Positions 43,201 through 51,282 of a stretch of 64,000 nt of DNA are shown piece by piece. The DNA comes from an uncultured Acidobacteriia bacterium (GTDB lineage Bacteria > Acidobacteriota > Terriglobia > Bryobacterales > Bryobacteraceae): assembly GCA_903907865.1 (NCBI GenBank), contig CAIVPR010000003.1:1-64000 (forward strand), read 5' to 3'. The notes under the pieces are model-generated. The model was not told the DNA's origin, made no database searches, and was given only the letters and a program-made list of their open reading frames with translations. Made by a program: the position numbers and the translations under genes. Numbering within the stretch: position 1 is the first letter of the stretch; every line of letters starts with the position of its first letter.

Positions 43201-45018
43201 GGTCAGCGGCAAAGTCCCGGAAGTCGCAGTCGTCGCGGTGTTCTGAACTGCTATCGAGTAAGCCCCGTTCGCGAGTGTGGTCGAGCCCGTCACCGAGGTG
43301 GCGCTCTTGGCGGTCAGAGCCGAATTCGCAATCGTGCAGGGAGTACAGCTGGGACCGTTGATGATGATTTGGGCTGTGGCCGGATCAAAACCCGTGCCCA
43401 CTACAGTAATGCTGAAGGCTTGGGAGGCGATGGGCGTAGAGGGGGTGGTGCTCAGGCTGGTCAGAACCGGAGGCGTGACCACTGACAGAGGCAGGGTCCC
43501 CGAAGTCGCACCAGTCGCCGTGTTCTGCACCGCTATGGTGAAGGACCCGCCGCCCAACGTGGCTGGGCCGGTGATCGAGGTGGCCGACTTCGCCGTCAAA
43601 GCCGAATTGGCCACAGTGCAGGGCGAGCAGCCGGGTCCGTTGATGACGATGGTCGCGGTTGCCGCGTCAAAACCGGTGCCGACAATCGTCAGACTGAGGG
43701 CCTGTCCGCCGATGGCCGTCGAGGGCGTCGTCGAAAGGCTGGTCAAAGCCGGAGGGGTGGCGACGGTCAAGGCCAATGTCGCCGAGGTCGCGCCTGTCGC
43801 CGTATTCTGCACAGCGACGGTGAACGACCCGCCGCCCAACGTCGCAGGGCCGGTGATCGACGTCGCCGACTTCGCCGTCAGTGCCGAATTCGCCACCGTG
43901 CAGGGCGAACAGCTTGGCCCGTTGATCAAGATGGTGGCCGAAGCCGGATCGAAACTGGTCCCGACGATGGCAAGGCTGAACGCCTGGCCACCAATCGCCG
44001 TCGAAGGTGTGGTCGACAGGCTGGTCAGTGTCGGCAGTGCGGCAACCGTCAGCGCGAGGGTGCCGGAAACGGGACCAGACGCGCCGTTCTGGACGGCCAC
44101 GGTGTAGGATCCGGCGGTGGCCAGGGTGGCCGGTCCGGTGACCGAGGTCGCGCTTTTGGCCGTCAGAGCCGAATTGGCCACGGTGCAGGGGGAGCAACCC
44201 GTGCCGGTGATCACAAGGATGGCGCTGGCGGGATCGAAATTCGCGCCCGCGACGGTCAGCGAGAACGCCTGGGTCGCAACCGGAGTGCTCGGCGTCGTGG
44301 AGAGACTGGTGACCGAAGGTCCGCTGCCGACAGTCAGCGCCAAGGTTCCCGAAATCGCCGTCGTCGCCGTATTCCGCACCGCAACCGTATAGGCTCCGTT
44401 GACCAGAGTCGCCGAACCGGCAACCGACGTGGCGCTCTTAGTGGTCAGCGCACCGTTGGCCAACACGCATGGAGTGCAGTTCGGCCCGTTGATCACGATC
44501 TGGGCGGACGCCGGGTCAAAGTTCGCACCTACCACGTTCAGGGAGAATGCCTGTCCTGCAATCGGTGAAGCAGGGGTCGTGGAAAGCGAGGTCACCGAGG
44601 GCGCAATCAGCGCGGCCACGGACACAACTGGAGATTGGACGCGGCGGACCTGCGAAGGAAACGCGCCGTCGCACTGCAACTGGAACGATCCGATGGAGGT
44701 CTCGGTGGAACTGAACTGCAGCGTAAAAATGCCGTCACCGGCGGCCGCGTCGCCGTTCAGGCCGTCATCATGCATCACGCCCAGCACCGCCACATCGGCG
44801 CCCGCCGAAGTAAGCCGCACAAGGTTGATGCCAGCTGCGAGCGGAGTCGGATCGCCCGAGGCCGTATTCAACTTGCAGCTAGCCGTGAATTGGGTCTTGA
44901 CGTTGACCGCCGCATAAACCGGGGAGACGGTCGGGGTGGAAAGGGTGGGCGTTGCCCCGACCATGAGCGGGGCAACTAGTATGCCGACCCAGGCCGCGGT
45001 AAAGTTCACGATTTTCAT
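36811..45018 (-). CDS. RHS-repeat protein with Ig-like stalk and caspase-like C-terminal domain
   Basis: A 2735-residue exported protein. It has a signal peptide (MKIVNFTAAWVGILVAPLMVGA), an N-terminal beta domain, eleven tandem repeats of about 93 residues (about 41500-44605, each with a CxPC pair), an IPT-like domain, an Ig-like domain, a carboxypeptidase-regulatory-like domain, and a DUF6531-like entry domain (DLASGVDVITSTDISFAGDRG) to a long YD-repeat shell. The RHS core ends in YDSTTGRFLSEDPLG and NPINRIDPTGL-type sequence near 37246. The last 145 residues are a variable domain with AGHG (H2620) and IICEGTKGG (C2665), a His-Cys pair like clan CD peptidases. No immunity gene follows; the giant Ig-like gene comes next. 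It overlaps the upstream gene by four bases. Confidence 0.88.
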   Translation of the reverse strand: MKIVNFTAAWVGILVAPLMVGATPTLSTPTVSPVYAAVNVKTQFTASCKLNTASGDPTPLAAGINLVRLTSAGADVAVLGVMHDDGLNGDAAAGDGIFTLQFSSTETSIGSFQLQCDGAFPSQVRRVQSPVVSVAALIAPSVTSLSTTPASPIAGQAFSLNVVGANFDPASAQIVINGPNCTPCVLANGALTTKSATSVAGSATLVNGAYTVAVRNTATTAISGTLALTVGSGPSVTSLSTTPSTPVATQAFSLTVAGANFDPASAILVITGTGCSPCTVANSALTAKSATSVTGPATLATAGSYTVAVQNGASGPVSGTLALTVAALPTLTSLSTTPSTAIGGQAFSLAIVGTSFDPASATILINGPSCSPCTVANSALTAKSATSITGPATLGGGSFTVAVQNTATGATSATLALTVATPPALTSLSTTPSTAIGGQALSLTIVGTGFDAATATIVINGPGCSPCTVANSALTAKSATSITGPATLGGGSFTIAVQNTATGATSGTLPLSVVTPPVLTSLSTTPSTPIASQAFSITVVGTGFDPATAQIIINGPSCTPCTIANSALTAKSATSVTGSTTLANGAYSIAVQNTATTATSGTLPLTVGSGPAVTSLSTTPATPIATQAFSLTIVGTNFDPATATIVITGPSCSPCTVANSALTAKSATSITGPATLGGGSFTVAVQNTASGATSGTLALTVVTPPALTSLSTTPATPIASQAFSLTIVGTSFDPATATIVINGPSCTPCTVANSALTAKSATSVTGPATLGSGSYTVAVQNTATGASSGTLALTVGTAPALTSLSTTPATAIGGQAFSVTIVGTNFDPATATIVINGPSCTPCTVANSALTAKSATSITGPATLGAGSFTIAVQNTATSATSGTLPLTVATPPALTSLSTTPATPLASQAFSLTIVGTGFDTATATIVITGPSCTPCTVANSALTAKSATSITGPATLGAGSFTVAVQNTATGATSGTSLALTVGVVPTLTSLSTTPAPPVGGQAFSLTIVGTNFDPATATLAITGPSCTPCTVANSALTAKSATSLTGPATLGNGSFTVAVVNTATGASSGTLPLAVGGTPPTITSLSTTPTTPVAANSFSFIITGTNFVPTTSQVLINGPGCAPCTILNGSLSGATATQISGSTTLGSSGSFAVAVQNGTSGLTSGTVALTMAAPPAPTITSFTPASATIGSTVTVTGTNLVAGTTAATMSLAAQAGGTLTAPLASATATSLMFVIPAGTATGTVTAALVGQTATSSGTLTITPSSTFTLSTTPASATVIKGQTVSYSVQMASTNGFSQLAPLAISGLPSGVTAAFKPASISAGQTSILTLTAPTTQAVATSTLTVSAAATVDGLPVSQTTTASLAVTAPTTSFLGRTVVADPAETPLVGVAVSMVGQDGSGNATGCTGKTTSDAAGNFALTTLAANCVGPQLVAFDGNSVTSPVGTYAGLQLVFTLVSGSVVVSPVLVHLPIINTAETFSVIQNDTVDQSYTFKTIPGLKITVYAGTTFTKQDGTKPDPFPLAAIEVPVDRLPDVMPTTTAGVGAFIVAFQPAESNASAPVAVWYPNTLNTAPGTNVPLMTLDPTKGRMVPYGTGTISTDGTTITPDVDPSTGTKQQRYGITHFDWHGPLAGPPNQADPTPGLDNPSAGEPVDLASGVDVITSTDISFAGDRGSLSLTRTYRTLAAQGPIPGPFGWGSYHNFEYRLDTLSPQSAAVINLILPSGTRIPFTLQADGTLTNTTVPMVAGWVMVPSSNGTTTLTMKGGTYYQFVPGIPPTGSVLVAIGDPNGNITTIVRQSGQPQLIAEIDDPVGRKLLLEYSGYNVTKVTDPIGRAASYTYNSAGYLATFTNVLGGVTTYQYDSQGRLTKITDPHGATGTNTYDANGRVASQTLPSGGTMSYGYTLVNPLVPTSPITQTTVTDSLGNVTIYRFSTQGFVIGVTDAAGQTRKIARQSGSNRILSMAGSGTCPVCGDTKSGDVSFTYDARGNMLTKTDSLGNTWTFTYEPAFDHIASVADPMGNVATCQYDTRGNLVKITDALGGVVAFTRDGTGLITSVKDPAGNRTNFAYDSVGNLVASTNPLGQKTQFSYDAVSRLVARMSALGRTSALGFNAGDETTAITDPSGHSTLLAYDGAGLISFVTDPNGGKTTIKYDAAGRVASRVDQLGRILSYQYDLNNNLVGLTNRRGLHVAYSYNSLNRLVSETYSDATVQRSYDSYGRIVSIVDSQSGTFSMTYDLTGRLVRMVGPTGSLSYTRDALGRVVSRQVNGQAAAKYAYDANGNLVSATLGSASVGYTYDARNLVIAAARSNGVAGSYAFDSVGRLASISETFGTSVLLSRTFSYDADDEISAASADLGLPLSTSAAVGVFDAANEVTSFGSANYTTDADGNRLTETSSVGTTSYAWDARGRLQSIQSPAGAVTSMVYDPAGQMIQKRTKSAGQDITERYVVDDVSNVVSIQQGDSIVTSVLDGRHANSVIAMVQGASTVFPLHDQVGSSTVYADATGNVAQHGFYEPFGAQTVAGSVTISQFAGMSSVSGGLYYDRARYYDSTTGRFLSEDPLGILGGGANGYSYVGNSPINRIDPTGLVDVNIVDKTDGSYTEAQAYNSWWYFTIAGHGNPADPNHIYTKSSDDGKPVSVKDVGEQIIKHGWDPEVPIRAIICEGTKGGDDKSFDANLAQYLANKTGAPVTIQGSPNDVNVTVYQFAGFNVWSSADPGAGGWHNITKTPQNRP
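41500..44605 (-). repeat. Eleven in-frame tandem repeats of about 282 bp
   Basis: Inside the RHS gene, each unit encodes about 93 residues starting (P)xLTSLSTTPxTP and carrying GPxCxPCTVANSALTAKSATS and AVQNTATGA.SGTLALTV. Units 3 to 10 are nearly identical in protein and strongly similar in DNA; the outer units 1, 2 and 11 are more diverged. The pattern suggests growth by recombination from the middle. Confidence 0.9.
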
Positions 45019-46865
45019 TGGGCGCTCCCTACGTAGATGGTGGCGGGGGCGCTGGCCACCCCGCCAATGCTGATCACCACCGGATACTTGCCGGGGCTCA
45101 ACCCGGACGGAATCTGCAAGTTCACTTGGCCCAGTCCAACCAAGCCTGGCGTCAAGCCCGCGAACTGGACCGTAACAGACTGCCCGCCAATGGTCGCCGT
45201 GACATTCGGAATCAGGGCCAGAGTGCCCGAAGGAGGAGCCGCGCCGGTTGGAACCAGCGGGTTCGTGGGTCCAAATCCGGTCAGGAACATCTCGATATAG
45301 CTGCCGGGAACGGCACCATGATTGGGACCGTTGTAGGAACCGTCCTGGACGTTCAGGGAGGCGGCTTGCGTGTCACCCGGCACTTGGAAGACTCCCGGTG
45401 CCGCAGCTCCCAGCGTGATGCTGAAAGGCGGCAGGGCGGTTGTTCCGACCGTTACCACGACCTGATAGGTTCCGGGACCCAGTTCGGTGGGGATTTGGAA
45501 GTTGATCTGGCCCTTTCCCGAGTAGTACAGAGCGGCTGGCAATCCGCCTACCGTCACTGAGGTCCCACCCAAGGTAAACGGCAGCGGAATCGTGGTCGCC
45601 AGCGCGTCGCCGGAGCCCAGGTTCTGCCCGAAGATCGCGCCTATAGTCCCGGAGGTCATCGAGGAAGTGAAGGCACCCGCTCCCACAATTCCGTTGACGG
45701 TGCTTCCCACTTGAAGCGTGACCGGAACCTGGAATCCATCGTTGGTCGCCGATATCGGATTGTTGAATGTAATCGAGCCCGTATAGTTACCCGGCTTGAG
45801 ATTCGCGCCGCTCACTCGCACCGAATAGTTGGTGCCGGTAGTGCCCGATTGCGGCGAGGCAAAGATCCATGGGTCGGATGCTGTGGCGGTGTAAGCGATC
45901 TGGCTCGGCGACGCGCTTATTGTGAACGTCTGGGAGGGCGGGTTCGGACCCGGAACCAACTGGTTGAAGGTAAGGCTCGACGGCGTGGCCGAGAACTTGG
46001 AAAGCTTCGAGGGATGGAGCAGCAGGGTAACGGGCACCACGAACGGGCTGTTGGAAGCCTGCGCCGATGTGAATATCAACGATCCGTCATACTCTGCGGC
46101 CGCGGTCAAGGCCGATCCGTCCACCGCAATAGTCACAGTCGATCCGGTGACAGCATTTTGTTGCACGATGGTGATCCAAGGGTCGCTGGCCACCACGGTA
46201 AACGACGCCTTGCCCGACGCTGCGTTGATCGTGAACTGCTGGGTCGGAGGGGCCGCGCCCCCAACCGTCTGGTTGAATATCAGGCTGGCCGGGGAAGCAC
46301 TCAGAGTCGTTAGGTCCTGGTGTGTGGGGATTGTGCCGCCACCGCCTCCAGTTGGCGTAATCGTCGTCACCACGTCGTCCATGGCAAACGAGCCACCCGA
46401 TGACGCCCCCGTGATGACCACCTTCGCGATCAACGATGTCGAGGAAACCGCGATCTGCTCGTTGGGAGACCCGGTCCCAACCGCGTTGTTGGCCGCCGAG
46501 GATGTCTTGGAAGCGAGTTGTTTTCCGGTTGAGTCAAACGCGGCGACGGTCACGGCTGCCGAGTAGGTGAAGTAGGCCGAGAAGCTGTTGACCCCGGGAC
46601 TGAAGAGGATGGTGACCGGGCCGGACGAATCCGTGGCCACGTTGGAACCGGAGTGCGGAGGGAAACCCAGCTCGTTGAGCGAGAACCCGGCCGTGAGGGC
46701 CGTCGCGTTGGAGAATGTCAACCCGGAGAACTGGCCGGCAACGGAGTCGCCATCGTTCAAGGAATCAAAATTCACCGAAGTTTGGGCCGCAGCCGGCATG
46801 GCAGAGCCGATGCCAAGCAGCGCCCAGCAAACTACACTTGTAGTCAACGATCGCATCAACCGCAC
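45015..46865 (-). CDS. Secreted TIGR03437-domain protein with BACON-like domains
   Basis: About 616 residues. GTG 46865 has AGGAGG (complement of 46871-46876) five bases upstream; ATG 46856 (MRSLTTSVV) is the alternative. The signal peptide ends near AMPAAAQ. An N-terminal beta-sandwich (SVNFDSLNDGDSV) is followed by two repeated domains with SLIFNQTVGGAAPP and SLTFNQLVPGPNPP, each ending DPWI, like BACON-type domains. The C-terminal 220 residues are the Solibacter-type TIGR03437 domain (YYSGKGQINFQIP, TGFGPTNPL, GLGQVNLQIPSGL). Such proteins are secreted; the function is unknown. First gene of the surface-protein operon; its stop overlaps the RHS start (ATGA). Confidence 0.85.
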   Translation of the reverse strand: MRLMRSLTTSVVCWALLGIGSAMPAAAQTSVNFDSLNDGDSVAGQFSGLTFSNATALTAGFSLNELGFPPHSGSNVATDSSGPVTILFSPGVNSFSAYFTYSAAVTVAAFDSTGKQLASKTSSAANNAVGTGSPNEQIAVSSTSLIAKVVITGASSGGSFAMDDVVTTITPTGGGGGTIPTHQDLTTLSASPASLIFNQTVGGAAPPTQQFTINAASGKASFTVVASDPWITIVQQNAVTGSTVTIAVDGSALTAAAEYDGSLIFTSAQASNSPFVVPVTLLLHPSKLSKFSATPSSLTFNQLVPGPNPPSQTFTISASPSQIAYTATASDPWIFASPQSGTTGTNYSVRVSGANLKPGNYTGSITFNNPISATNDGFQVPVTLQVGSTVNGIVGAGAFTSSMTSGTIGAIFGQNLGSGDALATTIPLPFTLGGTSVTVGGLPAALYYSGKGQINFQIPTELGPGTYQVVVTVGTTALPPFSITLGAAAPGVFQVPGDTQAASLNVQDGSYNGPNHGAVPGSYIEMFLTGFGPTNPLVPTGAAPPSGTLALIPNVTATIGGQSVTVQFAGLTPGLVGLGQVNLQIPSGLSPGKYPVVISIGGVASAPATIYVGSAQ

Positions 46866-46921
46866 GCAATCCTCCTGTATTGGAAACGTTACCACGCGCT
46901 CCAACAGAAATGCAACAACAA

Positions 46922-46927
46922 ATAATA
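46922..46927 (-). promoter_or_regulatory. Putative -10 element of the surface-protein operon
   Basis: On the minus strand TATTAT lies about 57 bases upstream of GTG 46865 in an AT-rich stretch. The -35 region at the right distance is poor, so this is tentative. Confidence 0.3.
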
Positions 46928-47349
46928 GGTTTTTTGATGCGCCCAAGACATGCGGGGAACATCCCATTACACTTCTGTTTCAGTAGTGGAACCTAACCGC
47001 ATGTTCCCAACCGGTCACAACTTATATTTCAAGTGGAATCAGCAACATCCGAGATTCCTCGCACGTTTTCCGGCCGGGGCATGACACAATGTTCCCGGAC
47101 ACACCCACATCCACGCAAGCGCCGACTCGTGGCGCGCAATCCTGCGTGCCGCGTCGAGAATCCTCTCGACGCATGCCCGGCGGGTCGGTGGGCACAGCCA
47201 CCCAAATGGGTCTGTTCGGCTCTGTTTTGGGCCTGTTTCAAGGTCAAACCAGCCTCCGCCGACACACACGAAAGACAGCTTTTGCAAATGGAATCAATAC
47301 TTTACATGGGTATTCCGCCCCCGAGCCCGCCGCGCGCCATAATGGGCAG
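46928..47349. other. Divergent intergenic region with a hairpin
   Basis: This gap separates the surface-protein operon from the plus-strand genes. A perfect 8-bp stem GCGTCGAG (47151-47158) / CTCGACGC (47165-47172) with a six-base loop is present. The AT-richer end (47281-47310) may hold a promoter for the next gene. Frames in the gap look non-coding. Confidence 0.45.
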
Positions 47350-47652
47350 ATGGCCCATGCCCTGTTCGAAGTGACCTGCCCCTGCTGCCAGGGAGTTCTC
47401 AAGATCGACCCCGACCTGAAGGCCGTCATCTCCCACGTGGAGCCGGTGAAAGCCAGGCCCATCGAGGACCTGGCGGCGGCGGTCCAGAAGTTGAAGGGCG
47501 AGTCGGGCCGTCGGGAAGAGGCGTTCCAGAAGTCGTTCGCGGCGGAAAAGAACCAGAGCCAGGTGCTCAACCGGAAGTTCGATGAACTGTTCAAGCAGGC
47601 CAAGGCCGACCCGCAGTTCGGCAAGAAGCCGCGCGATTTCGACCTCGACTGA
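47350..47652 (+). CDS. Small CxCC-motif protein of unknown function
   Basis: A 100-residue protein from ATG 47350 (MAHALFEVTCPCCQGVLKID). The CPCC pair with the following hydrophobic strand is like half of a zinc ribbon. The rest is a long charged helix, probably coiled coil (IEDLAAAVQKLKGESGRREEAFQKSF), ending DFDLD. The longer frame from 47089 adds low-quality sequence without a ribosome site. It lies 20 bases upstream of the Uma2 gene. I do not recognise a named family; the acidic end and short size suggest a cytoplasmic accessory protein. Confidence 0.7.
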   Translation: MAHALFEVTCPCCQGVLKIDPDLKAVISHVEPVKARPIEDLAAAVQKLKGESGRREEAFQKSFAAEKNQSQVLNRKFDELFKQAKADPQFGKKPRDFDLD

Positions 47653-47672
47653 AATCGGGTATCCTAGGGGTT

Positions 47673-48218
47673 ATGGCCACCGCGACGATGATGACGGTCG
47701 AAGAGTTCGCGCAGATGCGGACTGGTGAACTCGAGGACTATGAGTTGGTCGAAGGAGAACTGATTCCGTTGTCGAGTGGAAAACCGTTGCACGGCATAGT
47801 CCGGGATCGCCTAGGGCGAGTCCTGGGCAACTATTTTGAACGGAAACCGATCGGCGGGGCGGTCGCCGAAGTGGATTGCCGCGTCGCTGAATACACTGTG
47901 CGTAGACCGGACCTGTCGGTCTTCCTGGGGCCTCGTGCCTTGGAACTCGACCTCGACACGATCCCCGTACCCTACACGCCCGACATTGCGGTCGAGGTGC
48001 TCTCGCCCTCCGAAAGCGCTGTGGACGTCCACAGGAAGACGCTCGACTATCTGGCCGGGGGCGTCCAGGAAGTTTGGATCCTGGATACGGCGAACTGCGA
48101 AATATTCATCCAGACCGAAACCACGATCCAACTCCTGCGCGGAGATCGGACCCTCACCTCCCCGCTGCTTCCGGGATTCTCCGCCGTGGTTTCCCAGCTC
48201 CTCGCCGCCAAGCTCTAA
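47673..48218 (+). CDS. Uma2 family endonuclease-like protein
   Basis: A 181-residue Uma2 (DUF820) protein of the restriction endonuclease-like fold. The typical segments are TVEEFAQMRTGELEDYELVEGEL, RRPDLSVF (with the first active-site Asp), AVEVLSPSESAVDVHRKTLDYL (Glu and Lys) and VQEVWILD. The PD-(D/E)XK residues look intact. Uma2 proteins are abundant in soil bacteria and cyanobacteria and may be linked to mobile elements; the substrate is unknown. Confidence 0.9.
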   Translation: MATATMMTVEEFAQMRTGELEDYELVEGELIPLSSGKPLHGIVRDRLGRVLGNYFERKPIGGAVAEVDCRVAEYTVRRPDLSVFLGPRALELDLDTIPVPYTPDIAVEVLSPSESAVDVHRKTLDYLAGGVQEVWILDTANCEIFIQTETTIQLLRGDRTLTSPLLPGFSAVVSQLLAAKL

Positions 48219-48294
48219 CAGTCCGAATTCAACCTTGCTGCCAGACTAGAGGGGTAGCCCTCAGGTCCCCCATACCCGTTTCCCCGAGACAACG

Positions 48295-50730
48295 ATGCCC
48301 GAAAAGACATACGACCACCAGCAGATCGAACTGAAATGGCACGAGCGTTGGAGCCAGGATCCAACGCTATACCAGGCCGAGGAGAACTCCGCGCGCCCCA
48401 AGTACTACGTGCTCGAAATGCTCCCGTATCCCAGCGGCGCGTTGCACATCGGACACATCCGCAACTACTCGATTGGCGACGCCCTCGCCCGCTACATGTG
48501 GATGCGCGGCTACAACGTCCTGCACCCCATGGGCTGGGACGCCTTCGGCCTGCCCGCCGAGAACGCCGCCATCGCCAACCAGCGGCCCCCGCGCGAGTGG
48601 ACCCTCTCCAATGTCGAGAAGATGAAGCGCACCCACAGCCGCTTCGCCTTCTCCTACGACTGGGACCGCGAAGTCACTACATGCGAGCCCGACTACTACC
48701 GCTGGAACCAGTGGTTCTTCCTCCGCATGCTCGAAAAAGGCCTCGCCTACCAGAAGCAGGCGCTGGTCAACTGGTGTAACCAGTGCGCCACCGTGCTGGC
48801 CAACGAGCAGGTTGTCGACGGCTGCTGCTGGCGCCACGATTCCACGCCCGTCGAGCAGCGCGCCCTCGAACAATGGTTCCTGCGCACCACCGCCTACGCC
48901 GCCGACCTGCTGGAAGACATCAAGCAGCTCGAAGGCAACTGGCCGGACCGCGTCCTGACCATGCAGAAGAACTGGATCGGTCGCAGCGAGGGTGCCGAGG
49001 TGGACTTCACCATCCAAGGCTATGGGCCGGTGCGCGTCTTCACCACGCGCGTCGACACCATCTTCGGTGCCACCTGCATGATCCTGGCGCCGGAGCACGC
49101 CATTGTCGCAACGCTGTCCGAAGATCTGAAGGCGCAGGCCAAGCGAATGGTGGACGCACGGGCCAACCAGGGTCCCGGCGATGTGTTGAAGGATGGCTTC
49201 GACACCGGCCTGCGCGCGGTCAACCCCTTCAGCGGCGAGACCATCCCGATCTGGGTCGGCAACTTCGTCCTGATGGGCTACGGCACGGGCGCGATCATGG
49301 CCGTCCCGGCGCACGACGAACGCGATTTCGAATTCTGCCGGAAGTACGGAATCGATGTCGTGCCTGTCATCAAGCCGGTGGACGGCGACCTGCCGGACGG
49401 CGCGACCATGACCGTCGCCAACGGCGATTACGGCATCGTGGCCAACTCCGGCCAATGGTCGGGCATGACGAGCGAGGACGCCCGCCGCGAAATGGCCGCC
49501 CACGCCGAGCGCGAAGGCTTCGGCAAATCCGCCATCACGTGGCGGCTGAAGGACTGGGGCGTTTCCCGCCAGCGGTACTGGGGCACCCCGATTCCCGTCA
49601 TCCACTGCCCGAAATGCGGTGTGGTGGGCGTGCCGGACGACCAGCTCCCCGTGCTGCTGCCCCGCCAGGTACAGATCACGGGCAAGGGCCGCTCGCCGCT
49701 GGCCGACGTGCCGGAGTTCGTGGACGTGCCCTGCCCCAAGTGCGGCGAGCCCTCCAAGCGCGAGACCGACACGATGGACACATTCGTCGACTCCAGCTGG
49801 TACTTTTACCGCTACTGCGACGCCAAGAACTCGAATGCGCCGTTCGATCCCGCCAAGATCGCCTACTGGTTCCCCATCGACCAGTACATCGGGGGCGTCG
49901 AACACGCCATCCTGCACCTGATCTACTCGCGCTTCTGGACCAAGATGATGCGCGACATCGGGCTGATCACCAACGCAGAGCCGGTGAAGAAGCTCTTCAC
50001 TCAGGGCATGGTGATCGCCAACGGCGCGAAGATGTCGAAGTCGAAGGGCAATGTGGTGAACGCCGATCTGGTCGCGGACGAATTCGGGGCCGACACCGCG
50101 CGCCTGTTCGCCCTCTTCGCCGCGCCTCCGGAGCGCGACATGGACTGGACGGAAGCCGGTGCCGAGGGCATCTACCGGTTCCTCGGCCGTGTCTACCGTT
50201 TCGCCACGCGCAACATCGGCACCGCGGGAGGCGATGGCTCTTCCGACGCCAAGATCCTGCGCAAGCTCCACCAGGTCCTGATGAAGGTCACGCAGGATTT
50301 CGACTCGCGGTGGCATTTCAATACGTCCATCGCGGCCATGATGGAGTTGCTGAACGAGCTGCACGCGGAGGAATCGAAGATTTCGGCTGCGGCGATGGCG
50401 CAGTCGATCGAGATCGTGACGTTCTTGCTGGCCCCCTTCGCACCGTATTTGGCGCAGGAATTGTGGGAGGAACAGGGCAAGTCCGGGCCGGTGTTCCGGC
50501 AACAATGGCCGGCGTTCGACGCGGAGTTGGCGCGGGAGACGGACGTCGAGATCCCGGTCCAAATCAACGGCAAACTGCGGGCGCGCGTGACGGTTCCTGC
50601 GGGGCTCGACAAGGACGCGCTGGAAGCGGCGGTGCGGGCGGATGAGAAGGTGGCGGCTCAGATTGAGGGCAAGACGGTGGTCAAGGTGATCGCGGTGGTG
50701 GACAAGTTGGTGAACATTGTCGTGAAGTAG
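48295..50730 (+). CDS. leuS: Leucyl-tRNA synthetase
   Basis: An 811-residue class Ia synthetase that charges tRNA-Leu. The HIGH motif is at 51-54 ([12 protein letters not shown]), the editing domain insert (CP1) has the conserved TTRVDT-like [13 protein letters not shown] and [17 protein letters not shown], a zinc-binding pair of CPKCG motifs follows, and KMSKSKGN is at about 579-586. The C-terminal anticodon and tRNA domains are complete. The length is normal for the bacterial enzyme. Confidence 0.98.
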   Translation: MPEKTYDHQQIELKWHERWSQDPTLYQAEENSARPKYYVLEMLPYPSGALHIGHIRNYSIGDALARYMWMRGYNVLHPMGWDAFGLPAENAAIANQRPPREWTLSNVEKMKRTHSRFAFSYDWDREVTTCEPDYYRWNQWFFLRMLEKGLAYQKQALVNWCNQCATVLANEQVVDGCCWRHDSTPVEQRALEQWFLRTTAYAADLLEDIKQLEGNWPDRVLTMQKNWIGRSEGAEVDFTIQGYGPVRVFTTRVDTIFGATCMILAPEHAIVATLSEDLKAQAKRMVDARANQGPGDVLKDGFDTGLRAVNPFSGETIPIWVGNFVLMGYGTGAIMAVPAHDERDFEFCRKYGIDVVPVIKPVDGDLPDGATMTVANGDYGIVANSGQWSGMTSEDARREMAAHAEREGFGKSAITWRLKDWGVSRQRYWGTPIPVIHCPKCGVVGVPDDQLPVLLPRQVQITGKGRSPLADVPEFVDVPCPKCGEPSKRETDTMDTFVDSSWYFYRYCDAKNSNAPFDPAKIAYWFPIDQYIGGVEHAILHLIYSRFWTKMMRDIGLITNAEPVKKLFTQGMVIANGAKMSKSKGNVVNADLVADEFGADTARLFALFAAPPERDMDWTEAGAEGIYRFLGRVYRFATRNIGTAGGDGSSDAKILRKLHQVLMKVTQDFDSRWHFNTSIAAMMELLNELHAEESKISAAAMAQSIEIVTFLLAPFAPYLAQELWEEQGKSGPVFRQQWPAFDAELARETDVEIPVQINGKLRARVTVPAGLDKDALEAAVRADEKVAAQIEGKTVVKVIAVVDKLVNIVVK

Positions 50731-50742
50731 GACGGGAACGCG

Positions 50743-51264
50743 ATGCCCGAGACCGATCCTCAGCCCCACCGGCAGCAGTTGCTGTACTGGCGTCACATGG
50801 CAGACCTGAAGATCGACGCCTGCTACGTGCGTCGATACCGCGACCATGTCGGTAAACGGGTGGCGTGGCTGTCCGCCTTGAGAGCCGTCGCATCCAGCGG
50901 CAGCATTGCGGCTTGGGTGATTTGGCGAGACCATGCCTTCTGGTGGGGCATGATCATTGCGCTGTCCCAATTGGCCGATGCGCTGAAAGACGTGTTCCCT
51001 TGGGCGAAGCGGCATGCTGCGACAAGCGAACACGCCGCAACGCTTGCCAGCATGTTTATCGACGCCCAGTGGGAATGGGAGAACATCACGTCGGGAAAAT
51101 TCGACGACAACGAAATCATTGACAGGACACACTGGTTGCGTAGCCGCCATCACGAGACGGAAGCGAGGAACTTCCCAAACGGCCTTCCTTTTATCGACGG
51201 ACTGTTCGCCCAAGCCGAGGCGGATGCAGTCAAATATCTGCAGGCCACATACGAGGTAGAATAG
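50743..51264 (+). CDS. Two-TM SLATT-like protein
   Basis: A 173-residue protein with a soluble N-terminal helix (WRHMADLKIDACYVRRYRDHVGK-type), two close hydrophobic segments at about 44-61 and 65-82 (ALRAVASSGSIAAWVIW and FWWGMIIALSQLADAL), and a charged helical C-terminal part with ENITSGKFDDNEI. This layout of helix, two membrane segments and cytosolic helices is that of the SLATT effector families, which are associated with nucleotide-signalled defence systems. I see no CD-NTase or SLOG gene nearby. It starts 13 bases after leuS and is followed by a 51-residue gene with a strong ribosome site. The SLATT assignment is by layout. Confidence 0.6.
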   Translation: MPETDPQPHRQQLLYWRHMADLKIDACYVRRYRDHVGKRVAWLSALRAVASSGSIAAWVIWRDHAFWWGMIIALSQLADALKDVFPWAKRHAATSEHAATLASMFIDAQWEWENITSGKFDDNEIIDRTHWLRSRHHETEARNFPNGLPFIDGLFAQAEADAVKYLQATYEVE

Positions 51265-51282
51265 GGATTTGGAGGACGAGAC

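Noticed and set aside
41500-44605. The regular repeats as a possible CRISPR or satellite array.
   Set aside because: The period is about 282 bp, in frame with a protein, with conserved residues and no spacer structure.
48367-51213. A 948-codon open frame on the minus strand opposite leuS and the SLATT-like gene.
   Set aside because: It is antisense to leuS, which has all synthetase motifs. High GC content leaves stop-poor shadow frames; the translation is rich in His, Arg and Gly and has no domain.
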